Below are positions 22,561 to 34,602 of a DNA stretch of 64,000 bases, in pieces (the first letter of the stretch is position 1; every line of letters begins with the position of its first letter). Source of the stretch: Oncomelania hupensis (Eukaryota > Mollusca > Gastropoda > Littorinimorpha > Pomatiopsidae); NCBI GenBank assembly GCA_036898135.1, contig CM072511.1:29896682-29960681 (forward strand), written 5' to 3'. Both the position numbers and the translations under genes were made by a program. The notes beneath the pieces are model-generated. The model ran no database searches, was not told the origin of the DNA, and was given only the letters and a program-made list of their open reading frames with translations.

Positions 22561-23138
22561 ACATTACATTACATGATTAGTGCTTTAGGTCCAGCGGACT
22601 CTTCCGAGCCAAATCAGGACCGGACAACCCCTGATCCGCATAAAAGATCTGCTGAAACAACCCTAGTGGTAAAACTGAAAGCTCTCCACCAGCCAGTCAC
22701 TTTACAATAAGGACATCCCACGCAGGGGACGCTGAGGCTGTACTCTAATTTATCGAACCCCCGTTTACAAAAACAAAATAGAATACAAACATCCTTATAA
22801 ATTATCAACAAAACACATACATATAAAATACCTACATTGCTAAATAATAACATCATAGGAAGCCCTAGTGACCACCTGGCAGAAAGCGTCCAATATTCCC
22901 AGGCTGATCCAACCGACCTCATACACAAATAAGGAGTCTTGTCCCGGAAGAGTTTTCAAAAAAAAGGTAGGTGACTGGTCAAGCGAAGAAGAAGATAGTA
23001 TAGCAGATTGATAGAACAGAGCAGGAATGAGAAAGAGCAAATGAGAAAGACAGCGACAGTGGGAATTTAAAGCACTAAATTTGCAGAAAGTGGGGACATT
23101 ATTTATACTGAAACCCCCGGCAACCCAACGGGGGTTTC
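22561..23138 (-). mobile_element. Dispersed repeat X, copy 2
   Basis: Minus-strand copy of the element at 8870-9448. The tail CATTACATTACATGATTAGTG lies at the left, and the hairpin CCCCCGGCAACCCAACGGGGG at the right end near 23115-23137. Similarity extends over the whole 580 bp with small indels. Confidence 0.65.
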
Positions 23139-23260
23139 TAATTTTAATGCCGAGACAAAAAGACAAACAGAAAGACAGAGAGACAGACACAGATAGAGGT
23201 TAGCCAAATTGGCTTAGTCCACGACATTGATGTAGAATGATGTTTTAACACAACTCAATT

Positions 23261-23453
23261 GTTACAATTTGTCAAACGATTAATATTTATTTGTTGGCAG
23301 ATAATCAACCTGGACCTACTCTCCCTTTCTTTCAAAGCAATTCTTCTCCGACATTTATTTTCAGCTGGAATTAGAATAAATTTTTCTACAACTACATGTA
23401 AGTTGTGACAATTTGTCAAACGATTAATATTTATTTGTTGGCAGATAATCAAC
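23261..23453. repeat. Short direct duplication
   Basis: About 52 bp starting ACAATTTGTCAAACGATTAA and ending CAGATAATCAACG occurs at 23261-23313 and again at 23402-23454, with a 141-bp period. Confidence 0.8.
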
Positions 23454-23599
23454 GTTAATCTGCTCTTTAAACACACACACACCCACACGCAAGCAGCCGA
23501 GGTTAAAGTATTATCATGACTTTCCCGAAACGCCACATACGTTGAGCTGACAATGGGTCATATTTCGGCCCCATTTTTAAGTACTTTGCAGTGTTCGAA

Positions 23600-23769
23600 C
23601 CCAAACCCTAACCCTAACCTTAACCCTAACCCTTAACCTAACCCTAAGCCTAACACAGCCCTAACACTAACGGAACACTGTTTTGATGTCAAAATAACGG
23701 GTCCGTCAAAAGAAAGTACGTAGAAGTTCAAGTGTATGCTAGAATAACGGCGTTTCTACCTAGCGACAT

Positions 23770-23838
<69 letters not shown>

Positions 23839-24170
23839 TGTGTGTGTAGAAACGACGTTCTGATGACTGTTGTGAAAAAACAGATTTTTTTTGACACACT
23901 TTCCATTTATTTGACATTATTTTGACATTTTCCATTTTTTAAAGCTATCCCTAACCTTAACCCTAACCCCTTTCCCTAACCCTAACCTTAACCCTTAACC
24001 TAACCCTAATCATAAAACAGCTCTAACTCAACGGAGAACTATTTTGACGTCAAAATAATACGGCCTTCCAAAAAAGTCAGAAGAAACCATGTGGAGTTTC
24101 ATGTGTGTGTCATCAGAACGTCGTTTCTACATGCCCACACCCCCCCCCCCACACACACACACACACGCTC
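23600..24170. repeat. Duplicated unit carrying telomere-like CCCTAA repeats
   Basis: Degenerate CCCTAA arrays occur at 23602-23655 and 23946-24010. Each is followed by ACAG...CTAAC..ACGGA, then GACGTCAAAATAA-like sequence, then CGTTTCTAC and a CA tract. A pure CA tract fills 23773-23835. GTAGAAACGACGTTCTGATGA at 23847-23868 is an inverted copy of 24110-24133. Known: TTAGGG is the usual metazoan telomere repeat. The short, mutated and embedded arrays argue against a chromosome end. Confidence 0.7.
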
Positions 24171-24890
24171 TCGTAAGGATACATATTTATGACACAAAAA
24201 CATCCAACACTAAACCTAAGCAGTTAAAAACATACACCAAGTACAATAAAGGCATGATAAAGTATAACATACATTTGTCAATAATGGTAACAAGTCATTT
24301 ACAAACAAGCAGACACGCACACACATACACGCGCGCATCAATATATACACATGTTCTTCTATTCAGACACATGCGCACGTAGTCATGATAAAAACTAGTT
24401 TTAAAGAAAACAAACAAACAAAGAACTTATGCAGGAAAGCCTGCTTTTTATTTATGCAGCATAGCTAAGACTAGCCAAGGCTCACGTCCGTGTCTCCACT
24501 ACTTGTCAGAGGCATTCGCCGAGACTCAGCTACGCGATGTGCTTTTTAGTTAGATCTCCAGTTACACTTCCTTGGTGTTCAGCTAACAGTGCCAGTGGTT
24601 TCCTTTCTATCAGGTACTGCATGTAGGCTAAATATATATGAGGTCCTTCGCCTATTACGATCCAGTTGTCAAATAAAGAAGGTAAGTGCAGATACTTTTC
24701 TAATTCAAGATATATTTTTTTTACGTTCTATTCTGCATCGTAACGTACGCAGTAGCATAAAATGAAAAGAGAATTCAGGTCTTTAGGCTGAGAGACTTGG
24801 GGTGATGTTTAGTACTGTTTCCTTATCCTTATCTCTGTGCATATGTTTTAAAGCTCTTTGTGCATTTTCTCTGTGTCTGCATATCTGTCT
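24171..24890. other. Unassigned sequence
   Basis: CA-rich patches near 24150-24170 and 24310-24340; otherwise nothing recognised. Confidence 0.45.
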
Positions 24891-24929
24891 GACTGTCTGT
24901 CTCTCTCTGTCTCTCTCTGTCTCTGTCTG

Positions 24930-25006
<77 letters not shown>
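24891..25006. repeat. (TC)n microsatellite
   Basis: CTGTCTCTCT units pass into pure TC from about 24950. Confidence 0.95.
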
Positions 25007-25009
<3 letters not shown>

Positions 25010-25383
25010 GGAAGCTTACACCCGCTTCCTCCATTTTCTTATAACCATCGCGCTCTTTGAGCAATGAAAGATATTGATGTATCGCGCATTACGAAATTTG
25101 TTTTTAATTTATTCTTATCTGATTCATTATTATTAATTTTGTTCACCTTGTGTTTGTTTATTAATTGTCTGCAGTCATTGTGGTCATATAAATGGAAAAG
25201 GAGACGGGTGGTGGGGGGGGGGGGAAGGATGTGCATTATTTTGTGTTTGTGAATACAATAAACAATTAGGCTACACTAAATGATACAATGGACGATAAAT
25301 ATTTGCGTCGCAAATAGCCCTGCTCAACACTGCAATGATACCAACGAGCTAAATGAGGTTTGTAAGCTGAGAAGCTTAAATAA

Positions 25384-25510
25384 TTCATTTATTCAATCGA
25401 TCTTGTATAGCAGTTTTCCAGCTCTAGAGCCACTTAAGGCGCTGTGACCAATACTAGGATCTAACTCAAATCGCCTGAGGTACCCACTTGCAGCATAACT
25501 AGGCGCATAC
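25384..25510 (-). mobile_element. SINE 3' fragment of the GCGCTAT-tail family
   Basis: The minus strand reads TTTGAGTTAGATCCT, then GCGCCTTAAGTGGCTCTAGA, then CTGCTATACAAGATCG, in the same order as 11067-11200. A plausible older upstream part continues to about 25600 but has no clear box A or B. Confidence 0.5.
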
Positions 25511-25873
25511 AACTGAGCACAATCCCGGACGAACGAGGATGTGGAAAAAATATGGCATAGTGCTTCGCAGGGTGTATTTGTGTAGCTGCATGGCAATCAC
25601 CCGTCTAATACATTAGTGTCAGGATATTTTAAGTGCTTGCGATGAAATGCTTGCGTGCACAGACTAGACCTTGGTTTATACTCTCATTCGAAGGGATTCT
25701 TACACCATAGCCTCTAGCAACGACCTGGAAAGAACAACTAAATAAATCAATAAGACACCGTTCCTCGTTGTTCATCTCATTGCATACCTTTTGACAGGCA
25801 AGTCAAATGTATACTGTCACTGCCAAGTTAAGATACAAGGGTAAGGTCTCGGAATCGGGCCGATCGTGGATAT
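25511..25873. other. Unassigned sequence
   Basis: Nothing recognised apart from the possible SINE remainder at its left. Confidence 0.4.
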
Positions 25874-25890
25874 TCCTATCCTATCCTATC

Positions 25891-27683
25891 CTATCCTATC
25901 CCGTAACCCGGAGGTCGTAGGGGCACCACAGATGATCGTTTAACCAGCATACTCCATCTTTCTCTCTCCTCAGCAGCCCTGATGGCTTCGCTCAGTGTCA
26001 AACCAGTCCATTCTCGAATGTTGTCCTCCCACCTCTTTTTCGGTCTCCCTCTTCTTCTACCTCCTTGCACTGTGCCTTGCGGAATAGTCTTTGCAAGGTC
26101 TGATGATCTGGTGACGTGGCCATACCATCGGAGTTTTCGTTTCTTCACCACTGTGAGCAGGTCATCGTGTTGTCCAATGGCTTGTGTGATGGTCTGTCGG
26201 ACTTCGTCGTTGGTGATGTGTTGGGTATAGGAAATGCCCAGAAGTCTTCTGTAGCACCTCATCTCCATGCTTTGTATTCTTCGTTGGAGATCTGCTGTGA
26301 GGGTCCATGCTTCGCAAGCATACAGGAAGATGGAGATGACAAGGGAGCGCAGCAGTCTTACTTTGGAATGTAGACTGATGGTCCTGTCTTTCCAAATGGG
26401 CTTCAACCTTGTCAGGACAGCAGTTGTTTGTGCGATCATGGAGAGGACTTCCTGTCGGGACCCATTGTCTGATACAATGGCTCCTAAATATTTGAAGCTA
26501 TGCACTATGTTGAGGGATTGGCCTTGGACTTTGATGTCCGTGTTGATGCCATTGGTGTTGTTGGTCATCATTTTGGTATTCTCTGCACTTATTTCCATTC
26601 CATAAGCTCTGGAGGTGGTGTCAAGCCTCTGTACCAGCTGTTCAAGTTCTTGTTCCTCTCCAGCCAATCCATCAATGTCATCCGCAAAACGAAGATTGGA
26701 GATTGCTCTACCCCCTATGCTGACTGTGCCTTCATGATCTGCAAGAGCATCTGACATGATGCGCTCTAGGAAGATGTCGAAGAATGTTGGAGAGAGTAGG
26801 CATCCTTGACGCACACCGATTGTTGTTCTGAACCAGTTCCCGATGGCGCTGTTGTGGAGGACTGCACTGGGAGCCTTGTCATACAGGATTTTGATGACTT
26901 CAATAATTTTAGGGCTGATGTTGTACACTTTCATTGTTGCCCATAGAGCTGCATGCCAGACTCGGTCAAACGCCGTCTTGAAGTCTATAAACACATGATA
27001 TAGATGTTGTTGGTCTGTAGGTATTTCTCACAGATTATTCTGAGGTTGAAAATCTGTTCAGTGGTACTTCGCCCTGCCCGAATCCTGTTTGTTCTTCAGC
27101 TATGATTTGTTCAGCTTGGGGTTTCAACCTGTTGAGTATTATTTTCAGGAGGACCTTTCTGGGATGGCTGATGAGGCTGATGGTGCGGTAATTTTCACAC
27201 TCCTGAAGGTTACCTGGGAAGAGTGATGACAAGCGACTGGGTCCATGGTATAGGCCACTCCCCACTGTGCCAGATCTTGTTACAGATAATGGTGAGGGCA
27301 TCAATCATCGCTTCTCCTCCTGCTTGTATCAGTTCCGCGGGTATGTTGTCCACTCCCCCTGACTTCCCTTTCTTTAGCGATTGCACTTGAAGAATTGGGA
27401 GGATTTCTTCTTCTTCTATGTTCTCGGGACATGCTAGAACTGATGGGTCTCCATTTGGTGTATGGTTGTAAAGGTCAGAGCAGTACTCTGTCCATCTGTC
27501 CAAGACTTCTTGTTCTTCTGTAAGGCATATGCCAGACTTGCTTTGGATCGTGGAGACTTTGGGCAGTTTGACGCTTGTCAGCCGCTTCACAGTCTGGTAG
27601 GCCTTCTTGCTGTTGTTCTTGTTCAGACTGTTCTCTATTTCCTGGCATTGATCTTCTATCCAGTTCTCCTTTGCTGTGCGCAT
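25891..27683 (-). pseudogene. RTE reverse transcriptase domain and C-terminus
   Basis: Motifs in order: SGGVDNIPAEL and WTQSLVITLP (27210-27683), ENYRTISLISHPRKVLL and EEQTGF (27035-27304), then box A FIDFKTAFDRVWH, box B VRQGCLLSPTFFD, catalytic RFADDID, SFKYLGAIVSD, FLYACEAWTLTADLQRR, LRWYGHVTRSS and GRRRGRPKKRWEDNIREW (25891-26994). The enzyme would prime cDNA from a nicked target. The last 367 residues remain in one frame, but two frame changes upstream stop the product being made as one protein. NCBI-style labels for such ORFs are endonuclease-reverse transcriptase. Confidence 0.88.
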
Positions 27684-27734
27684 GCCTTTTCGGATGTCAT
27701 TGTTGATTTTTCGATAGACATCAGCTCCCTGAGA

Positions 27735-29700
27735 GGTGTTCTTTTTTTTTCTTTTTTTTTTTTATCTTTCTTCGTTTATCACACAGATCCAAAAGTTCAG
27801 GTGTGATCCACGGCTTCTTCTTTGGTCGTTGCTTGCCAAGGATCTCAGTGGCGGCATCTGTCACAGCTGAGTTGAAGGTGGTGGTCATGGTGTTGAAATC
27901 TACTTCACCAGCCCCCAAAATGAGCAGTGGTGCAAATTTCCCTCCAATTGTGGCCTGAAATAGTTCTGCCACCTCCGGGTCTTGCAGTTTGCCCAGGACG
28001 AACTTCAGTCTAGTGCACTTTGCTGTATTTACTCTCTTCAAGTTGAGCCGGAAAGACATCATCACGAGATCATGGTCACTTCCGATGTCTGCTCCTAAAA
28101 AAGTGCGTGTCCTGCCAAAGTTGATGCTTGATCTGAAGCGTTTCTTGACCATGATGTAGTCTATTTGGTGGTGATGCTCCCCGCTGGGACTGTGCCATGT
28201 CCATCGTCTGGAGTTTTTGTGGGGACCAAGCGTGTTTGCCAGTACCAGATTGTTGTATCTGGCAAACTCCAAGAGTCTCAGACCCATGTCATTTGTCTCG
28301 TTGTTGCAGTGGGGTCCACATGTGTCTCCCCAGTTGTGGTGCGCATCTTGGCCAACTGTTACACTCGTTCGATGTTGGTGTTTTTCTATCAGTATTTGAT
28401 TCAGCCCCGATGCTTGAAATCCTGATAGGTGTAACTCTGATTCGTTTATCTACGCAACCCGTTCAATCAGCATACAAGTCACAGAGTCGACGTATGAAGT
28501 TTTCCACTTTTATTCAGCACACATCAACAACTGCATACAATCGCTCAATCACTTTTTCCACTCTACAATTCTCAACTTTGAACTTTCCACTTTTTAACAA
28601 CTTTCTCAACTGTAATACAACAGCTCTCTCTACTGTCAACTCTCTCTAAAAAACCACCACCTTTTGAAACAGTGCGGCACTCTATATATATATACTCTCT
28701 CTAAACTCCAGAAAGAGCGAAAATACCCCCCCCCCCCCCACGTGACACACCTCAACCAATCAGAAGTAATTTCATCATCACTGTCTCGCGTCATATAATC
28801 CTATTTGGGATGGAAGCTTCCATGGTAACCACGAGAACTATCCATACGCTTCGATCGATAGTAAACAACCAATTCTCGAAAATTCTCAAATAATATCGAC
28901 CAACTAAAAACACCAACGTTACACAAAGCTTCTTCTAATAACAACGCAAAATCAAATCAAAGATAAATACACTCTATTACTGCATGCGTTGCAAAATTAA
29001 ACGAACAGATCTATCGCGCGCGCTTCACACATAATTATAATATCGTGGGCATTTCACACGCACCATCATGCGCGTTTCAACGTAACACCAACCTTGGCAT
29101 TCCAGTCGCCTTGCACAATGACTATGTCCTTCTTCGGCACTTGGTCAAGGGCCGCCTGTAGATTTTCATAAAAATCCTCCACTTCGCTGTCGTCATAGTC
29201 TGATGTTGGGGCATAGGCCTGGATGATGGTAATGTTGAAAGGGGCTGCTCTCAGGCGGATGGTAATGAGTCTACTGGAGACTGGGCTGCAACCCATGACA
29301 GTTGCTAGAATGTTCTTGTGGACCAAGAATCCAACGCCGTGTTCGTGCCTGTCATCTCTACCGCTGAAATAGAGCTTGTGGCCTTTGTCGGTCGTTGTTT
29401 CACCTAGGCCTTTCCAGCGCAGTTCGCTGATGCCTAGAACGTTCCATCGATAGTGGTCCAACTCGTGGGCCAGTTCTTCTAATTTTCCTTCCGCAGTTAG
29501 GGTCCTGACATTCCAGTTTCCTATGACGATGTTGTTTCTCGTGCGGATCTTGCTAAATTGTCCATCAATAGCATACTTAACACCTCCGTCCTTGTGGCCA
29601 ACGGAAGGCGCGGTCCTAGAGCCGGGCGACGACCGATCTGGTATGGAATTAGTGGATAGTGTCATCATGTAGTGTGTCTTGGGCAAAAAAGACCTGGCGG
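27735..29700 (-). pseudogene. RTE AP-like endonuclease domain, split by a solo LTR
   Basis: Minus strand: IGNWNVRTL, ISELRWKG, YAPTSDYDDSE and QGDWNAKVG (29088-29700), then after the LTR LLEFARYNNLVLANT, HHHQIDYIM and GSDHDLVMM (27770-28350). These are the Asn, Glu, Asp/Asn and SDH active-site motifs of the exonuclease-endonuclease-phosphatase family; related proteins are often labelled craniofacial development protein 2-like. The LTR interrupts the frame just after AKVG. An A-rich run at 27738-27762 destroys the link to the RT. Not functional. Confidence 0.85.
28357..29087 (-). mobile_element. Solo LTR of Gypsy family 2 (731 bp)
   Basis: On the plus strand it opens TGTTACACTCG and closes AACGTAACA. 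It aligns in reverse with the LTRs at 33513-34121 and 36797-37405, with extra TA and C runs. It is flanked on both sides by CCAAC (28352-28356 and 29088-29092), a perfect 5-bp target duplication inside the RTE endonuclease. Confidence 0.9.
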
Positions 29701-29890
29701 TGCCCAATCCTCTCCAGGCTGTTGGCCACAGCCGAAATCCACGAATACAGTGTGGCTCGCCTTGGCCCTGAGCACGTGGTCTTTGAACCTGTAGTAACGT
29801 GAGGTTCCTCCGCCCTGGCCGGTGACTTCTGTGTTGAAGACTTTCGCCCAGTGATGCCGTGCTAACATCACCCCTGTTAGTCGCCTCTTA

Positions 29891-31792
29891 TACTCCTAAT
29901 TCGGAAATAATCTGTTCCACACACTAAATCAATTCCTTTTCCACTCCTCAACAGCGTTGAAAGCCTCGTACGTTGTGGATCATCGCATTTCCAATCTATC
30001 TGAAAGGCTTACAATGCCTAAATCATTGAGGTGTGTACGGACGTTCATTATAGGAAAGAGACTATCCACTAGGCTGCAGTGGTGTAACAGCAGAAATGTT
30101 GAAGACAAAGATGTAGTAACTCAGCTTAGAGATAAACAGATAGTATTGAATAAAACCTGACGTTAATTTACCAGCCCTCTGAAGGAAAGTTCGCAGATGT
30201 TAAATTAACCTCCTTGAGACGTTCACTCGCGAGACAATCAAGCAGACCTCGCTAAACAAGACTGTTAGTTAGCTTATTCGACCATCTAACCAGGGTCTCT
30301 TGACCACTAAAGTAGCCATGCGACTCATATCTCTTTTAGATCTACTCTCCGTTCCGTCCCTGACACTCGTGGTTGAGACGTAACCGATAGGGGCTCAAAA
30401 CCAGGACGGGAGAGCAAAATTTCCAAAAGAAGATGCATGTGATCGCGAGAGCGAGATTACTAGCCACGAGAATTAAATGATTGGTCGGAGTAGAGGTAGA
30501 GACCCCTGTATATCTCCGTATACGACGCGAACTGAAGTGAACGATTATCATTGGCCATCACCAAGAAGTGATAGACTAGAGACGGTTTCACGATTCCCAG
30601 AGACTAGAAAGAAGTGAACACTATTAGTTTTCCAGTACTTGTATGTTTATATATTATATTGATTTCCATGTATCGTGTTATATGTATTTACAGAAACCGA
30701 TTATTGTTTCTGACACGTTGTGCATGTTGCTTGATATACCTTAGCCTTAAGATTGAGATCGTAGTGTGCATATGGGAAACTCGGCAGGTGTCTGATGCTA
30801 TAGACTCCTTGCAGAGGGCACCACACATCTATAAATTATATCGGAATAGAATATTGTAGCCAGAGTTCTGAATTTTACAGTCAGCTCTGGGATGGTTTGT
30901 GGAGTCAACGCATGACGCTTGCTCCCGTGGAAACGAATGATATCATCTAGATTCTACCTCGCCACGTCCGGCCCCATAGCTACCCGACTCGCACGATCAG
31001 CCTGAGAGCACCCAGACTCCCTCAGGGTGACCACCAGACTCAAGCACTCGCAGACGCAGAGCAGCTAAGTTCCTCTCAACTGCAACTGACGTAGTAATTC
31101 TCGGAACAATATAAGACCACCAGAACAATATTAGACCACCCGAACAATGTTAGACCACCAGAACAATCTTAGACCACCAAACCATAGAACTGCTTAGCAA
31201 ATGATGAAGAAGAACTGCTAAAGAAATTGCTCAGCGCATTGAACAGTTATAGTTATTAATTTACATTTTATTGAAATCATTTTAAATTTGTGTTGAACAT
31301 ATAAAAGTTGAAATCGCATACATAATTATACGACTGGTGTCATTCTATTTATATTGTTGTGTGTCCACTAGCTCTTCTTCTCTGGAGATCAAGTAAACTA
31401 GTCCTTTGTTTAGTAAAATGCATTTCTTAAAGTGAGCCAATTGATACTTTAAAACCGAGAACAAATATAAAATTTATGTGACGAAGTACCGTGATTAGTC
31501 TCTCACATCGCTTTGGAAATTTAAAAAAGGACCTCTGTTAGAGGTAGCCTAACGCCCCATCTCTCTACAAGTCTTACTCCCCTTGTAAGATAAGCGTATC
31601 TTCTCCAGAATATCATCACAATTGGTTATAAGTGGATATGACTTCCGGGTTACCGTGCTTTTATGACGACTACTAATACAAAACCTACTAAGCTTATGTG
31701 ACTACACAAACCTTACTATTTTTATGTGACTGCAAACACAATGCCTGCCCATCATTCATTCTACAGTGCTAGTAGCAGATTATAGTTAAGCC
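29891..31792. other. Unassigned sequence with one small minisatellite
   Basis: At 31098-31180 a unit of about 19-20 bp (GAACAATNTTAGACCACC) is repeated four times. The rest has no gene or repeat end that I recognise. Confidence 0.5.
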
Positions 31793-32238
31793 TATCCTAT
31801 CTTATCTTATCCGATCCCGTAACTCGAAGGTCGTAGGGGCACCACAGACGATCGTTTAACCAACGTACTCCATCTTTTCCTGTCCTCAGCAACACTGATG
31901 GTTTCGCTCAGTGTCAAACCAGTCCATTCTCGAATGTTGTCCTCCCACCTCTTTTCGGTCTCCCTCTTCTTCTACCTCATTGCACTGTGCCTTGCATGAT
32001 GGTAATTGCAAGACCTGATGATCAGGTGACGTGGCCATACCATCGGAGATTCCGTTTTTCCACCACTGTGAGCAGGTCATTGTATTGTCCAATGGCTTGT
32101 GTGATGGTCTGTCGGACTTCGTCGTTGGTGAAATGCTGAGTATAGGAAATGCCTAGAAGTCTTCTGTAGCACCTCATCTCAATGCTTTGTATTCTTCGTT
32201 GTAGATCTGCTGTGAGGGTCCATGTTTCGCAAGCAGCG
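31793..32238 (-). pseudogene. RTE LINE 3' fragment
   Basis: Tail CCTATCTTATCTTATCC at the left, then minus-strand RTE C-terminus (SVVPLRPSSYG equivalent, DNIREWTGLTL, GHVTWSS-like) with frameshifts, ending upstream at about 32238 near the TADLQRR region. Confidence 0.8.
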
Positions 32239-32321
32239 ATACCTTATAAAACGAACAAGTTTGCCAACACGAAATAATGTATGTTCAGGAAACATTAATG
32301 GAACACAAAAGAAAAACGAAT

Positions 32322-32408
32322 CCTATCCTATCCTATCCCTGGAGAGGACTTCCTGTCTGGACCCATTGTCTGATACAATGGCTCCTAAATATTTGAAGCT
32401 ATGCACCG
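32322..32408 (-). mobile_element. RTE LINE internal fragment joined directly to a tail repeat
   Basis: (TCCTA)n at 32320-32337 is followed immediately by the minus-strand HSFKYLGAIVSDNGSRQEVL region (32339-32407). In complete copies about 550 bp separate these parts, so an internal deletion or template jump is likely. Confidence 0.7.
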
Positions 32409-32507
32409 AGTCATTGTGAACAGAAAGGTCAGATTACTGATAAATAGGAGAGTGTACGCTACTTCCTCCAAGGAAATGTGTATTGGTGGTGTAATTATTC
32501 CGCACTA

Positions 32508-32560
32508 CCGGTCCTGATTTGGCTCGGAAGAGTCCGCTGGACCTAAAGCAACAATAAATC
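32508..32560 (+). mobile_element. Repeat X, short 3' copy
   Basis: CCGGTCCTGATTTGGCTCGG, then CGCTGGACCTAAAGCAACAA, matching the last 50 bp of X (9378-9422). Confidence 0.65.
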
Positions 32561-32889
32561 AATCAATTCCGCACTATAAATTATGAGACAATTAGCCTCT
32601 GCAAATGAGAAAGAGATATCACGCAGCAGTGGCATAAAACAATTTTAAAACTGTATTGCATGCTTCTGATAATATTGGCAGAAATTACGCGAACACTTCT
32701 CGCTTTAATAATTTAGTATGACAGTATGGCAGTTCTGCATGATAATGCCTTTGTTATCTTTGATCTATTCTTTTGAGAATCACTCCCTCCTTTTTTAGGG
32801 GAGGAGATGAATAGGGGATAGAATTTTAAAAATAAACTTTTAACCCACACGTGAAATTAATACCATTCCTGAATTCTGAACACTTTTTT
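32561..32889. other. Unassigned A/T-rich sequence
   Basis: Nothing recognised. Confidence 0.4.
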
Positions 32890-33395
32890 TTAAAGGGACC
32901 CACTTTGACCAGTCCTCCTCGACAGATCCATTTAACATTCGCAGTGAGTGTTGCCCCACTGAAAACGCTTACAACTAAAAATAACTTTCAAGAGTTTAGT
33001 TGTTGTTTTTTTTATGAATTAATTCCGCCATTTGTGTGCCTATTAATAGCAAACGCTAGCCAACATTCTTGAGCTAAAAACAGCATCTACCAAAGCCGGT
33101 AAAGGACAGAACCAATTAACAAACATACTCGATACATTTTTCCTTTTAGTGTAATAAAATAGACCATACCCTATCATTGACACTAAATACACACTCTTAA
33201 AGATTCGTGGTTCATTCAGAAATAGGGTCAAAAGGTCACACAGGCTGTTGTATTGATGTACCGTTAATCATGGGGTAATCATCTTCTGTCAGAACCGAAA
33301 TTGAACATTCAATAGCGGTAAGGTTTGAGCAACGAAAGCCCCCTTTGGCCTTTACCGTGTGTAATGTGATAACAATGCCATTTATCGCCTGTTCG
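32890..33395 (+). repeat. Repeat family U, long copy B
   Basis: Opens TTAAAGGGACCCACTTTGAC and contains GCATCTACCAAAGCC, GGTTCATTCAGAAATAGGG and GGTTTGAGCAACGAAAG in the same order as 11667-12232. It lies about 120 bp upstream of the Gypsy element. Confidence 0.7.
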
Positions 33396-33512
33396 AGGGT
33401 GCTGGCAGTACTGGAAGCTGAAGAATGATGGAGCTAGCTCATTTGTTGATTTTTTTAGAAGGAATTTCAATCTCCTATAATTCCTGTTGTGGTTCCGATA
33501 TATTTCTACCTG

Positions 33513-34121
33513 TGTTACGTTGAAACGCGAACGATAGCATGTCTGAAACGCGCACGATAGATCTAATCGTTTCGATTTGCAAAGTATTCAATAATAGAGT
33601 TTATTTACCTTTGATTTGAGTTTGCGTTGTGGTTAGAGGAAGCTTTGTATAACGTTGATAATTTTAGTTGGTCGATATTATTGGAGAATTCTCTAGATTT
33701 GCCTGTTTACTGTCAATAGAAGCTTCGCGAGAAGGCCTAGAAATTTTGAGAACATGCTTGGTCAGAAATGAAAGATGTATGACGTAAGACAGTGATGACG
33801 AAATTAGAAGCGATTGGTTAAATTGCGTCATACTCGATTGATCCAGGGTGTTCGGGAGAAGAGAGAGGCTATATATGTGCCGTACTGTTTTGAGAGGGTT
33901 GTTGTGTTGGGTTGTTGTAAAAGTGAAAAGGCGATTGTATGCAGATGTTGATGTGTGCTGAATAAAAGTGGAAAACTTCATACGAAGACTCAGTGACTTG
34001 TATGCTGATTGGACGGGTTGCGTGGATAATCGAATCCGAACTTACACTCATCAGGAGAATTCACGCATTGGGGCTGAATCTACTACTGATAGAAAACACC
34101 ACCATCAAACGGAGTGTAACA
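33513..34121 (+). mobile_element. 5' LTR of Gypsy family 2
   Basis: Ends TGTTACG...GTGTAACA. Contains a TATA-like CTATATATG at 33869-33877 and AATAAA at 33961-33966, in the order expected for a promoter and polyadenylation signal. 609 bp. Confidence 0.92.
33869..33966 (+). promoter_or_regulatory. TATA-like box and AATAAA signal within the 5' LTR
   Basis: CTATATATGTG at 33869, then AATAAAAGTGG at 33961. The same pair recurs in the 3' LTR at about 37153 and 37245, where AATAAA would serve for 3'-end formation. Inferred from motif and place only. Confidence 0.5.
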
Positions 34122-34602
34122 TTTTTGGGGGCCAAGTCGTCGATCCACGTCATAGCCAAGGGTTCAACTGCTACAACGAGCGAGTCAACGTTACGAGAGG
34201 CAGTCATCGAGGGTAGCCGCCAACAAGTTGCGTCGGGAGGGGCCAACATACTGGGACTACATCACCGATAGATTCGGGTTGACTGCAAGGGCGTGTAGTC
34301 GCTGAAGAGTTGCTTCGTGAGCGAACAACAGACCGGGACTACGTGGCTGCCGCAAGACTACGTCGAGGGACAGTCTCGGAGCTACATCGCCAGTGTTACA
34401 GAGAGCGGCGAGCGGACGTCGCGTCTACTTCAGCACAGGAGCGTGTACATCAACACCAGCGTGGTGCAGCGTCGCATACGACGAGGACAGAAGGGCCTGC
34501 GTCAGCGAAGGCGACTAGTGACAAGCATCAACGCTACTGCAGAAATCGTGAACATTCTAGAAAGGTACAGAACAGTCAAGAACGTTCCAGAAAAGCATCA
34601 AG
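34122..34602 (+). promoter_or_regulatory. Gypsy family 2 leader with candidate primer binding site
   Basis: TGGGGGCCAAGTCGTCG at 34126-34142 begins four bases after the 5' LTR and has the TGG start expected of a primer site. The remaining leader to the ATG at 34603 has several open frames but no recognisable protein. Confidence 0.45.

Larger units (their letters stand above)
25874..29890 (-). mobile_element. Near full-length RTE-clade LINE, inactivated
   Basis: About 3.3 kb of LINE sequence after removing a 731-bp solo LTR. Order on the minus strand: AP-like endonuclease, reverse transcriptase, conserved RTE C-terminus, then a (GGATA)n tail at 25874-25898. The length fits the 3.2-3.5 kb usual for RTE elements. 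It is broken by frameshifts (near 27000 and 27210), an A-rich insertion (27738-27762) and the LTR. Seven other loci in the window are pieces of the same family. The 5' limit is approximate. Confidence 0.85.

Noticed and set aside
23602..24010. Chromosome end or fusion scar from CCCTAA repeats
   Set aside because: Arrays are short and degenerate and lie within a duplicated unit, with unrelated sequence on both sides.
25982..26605. Plus-strand open frames across the RTE
   Set aside because: Antisense shadows of the RT and C-terminal coding sequence; the same is true at 3249-3736, 13502-13750 and 14929-15171.
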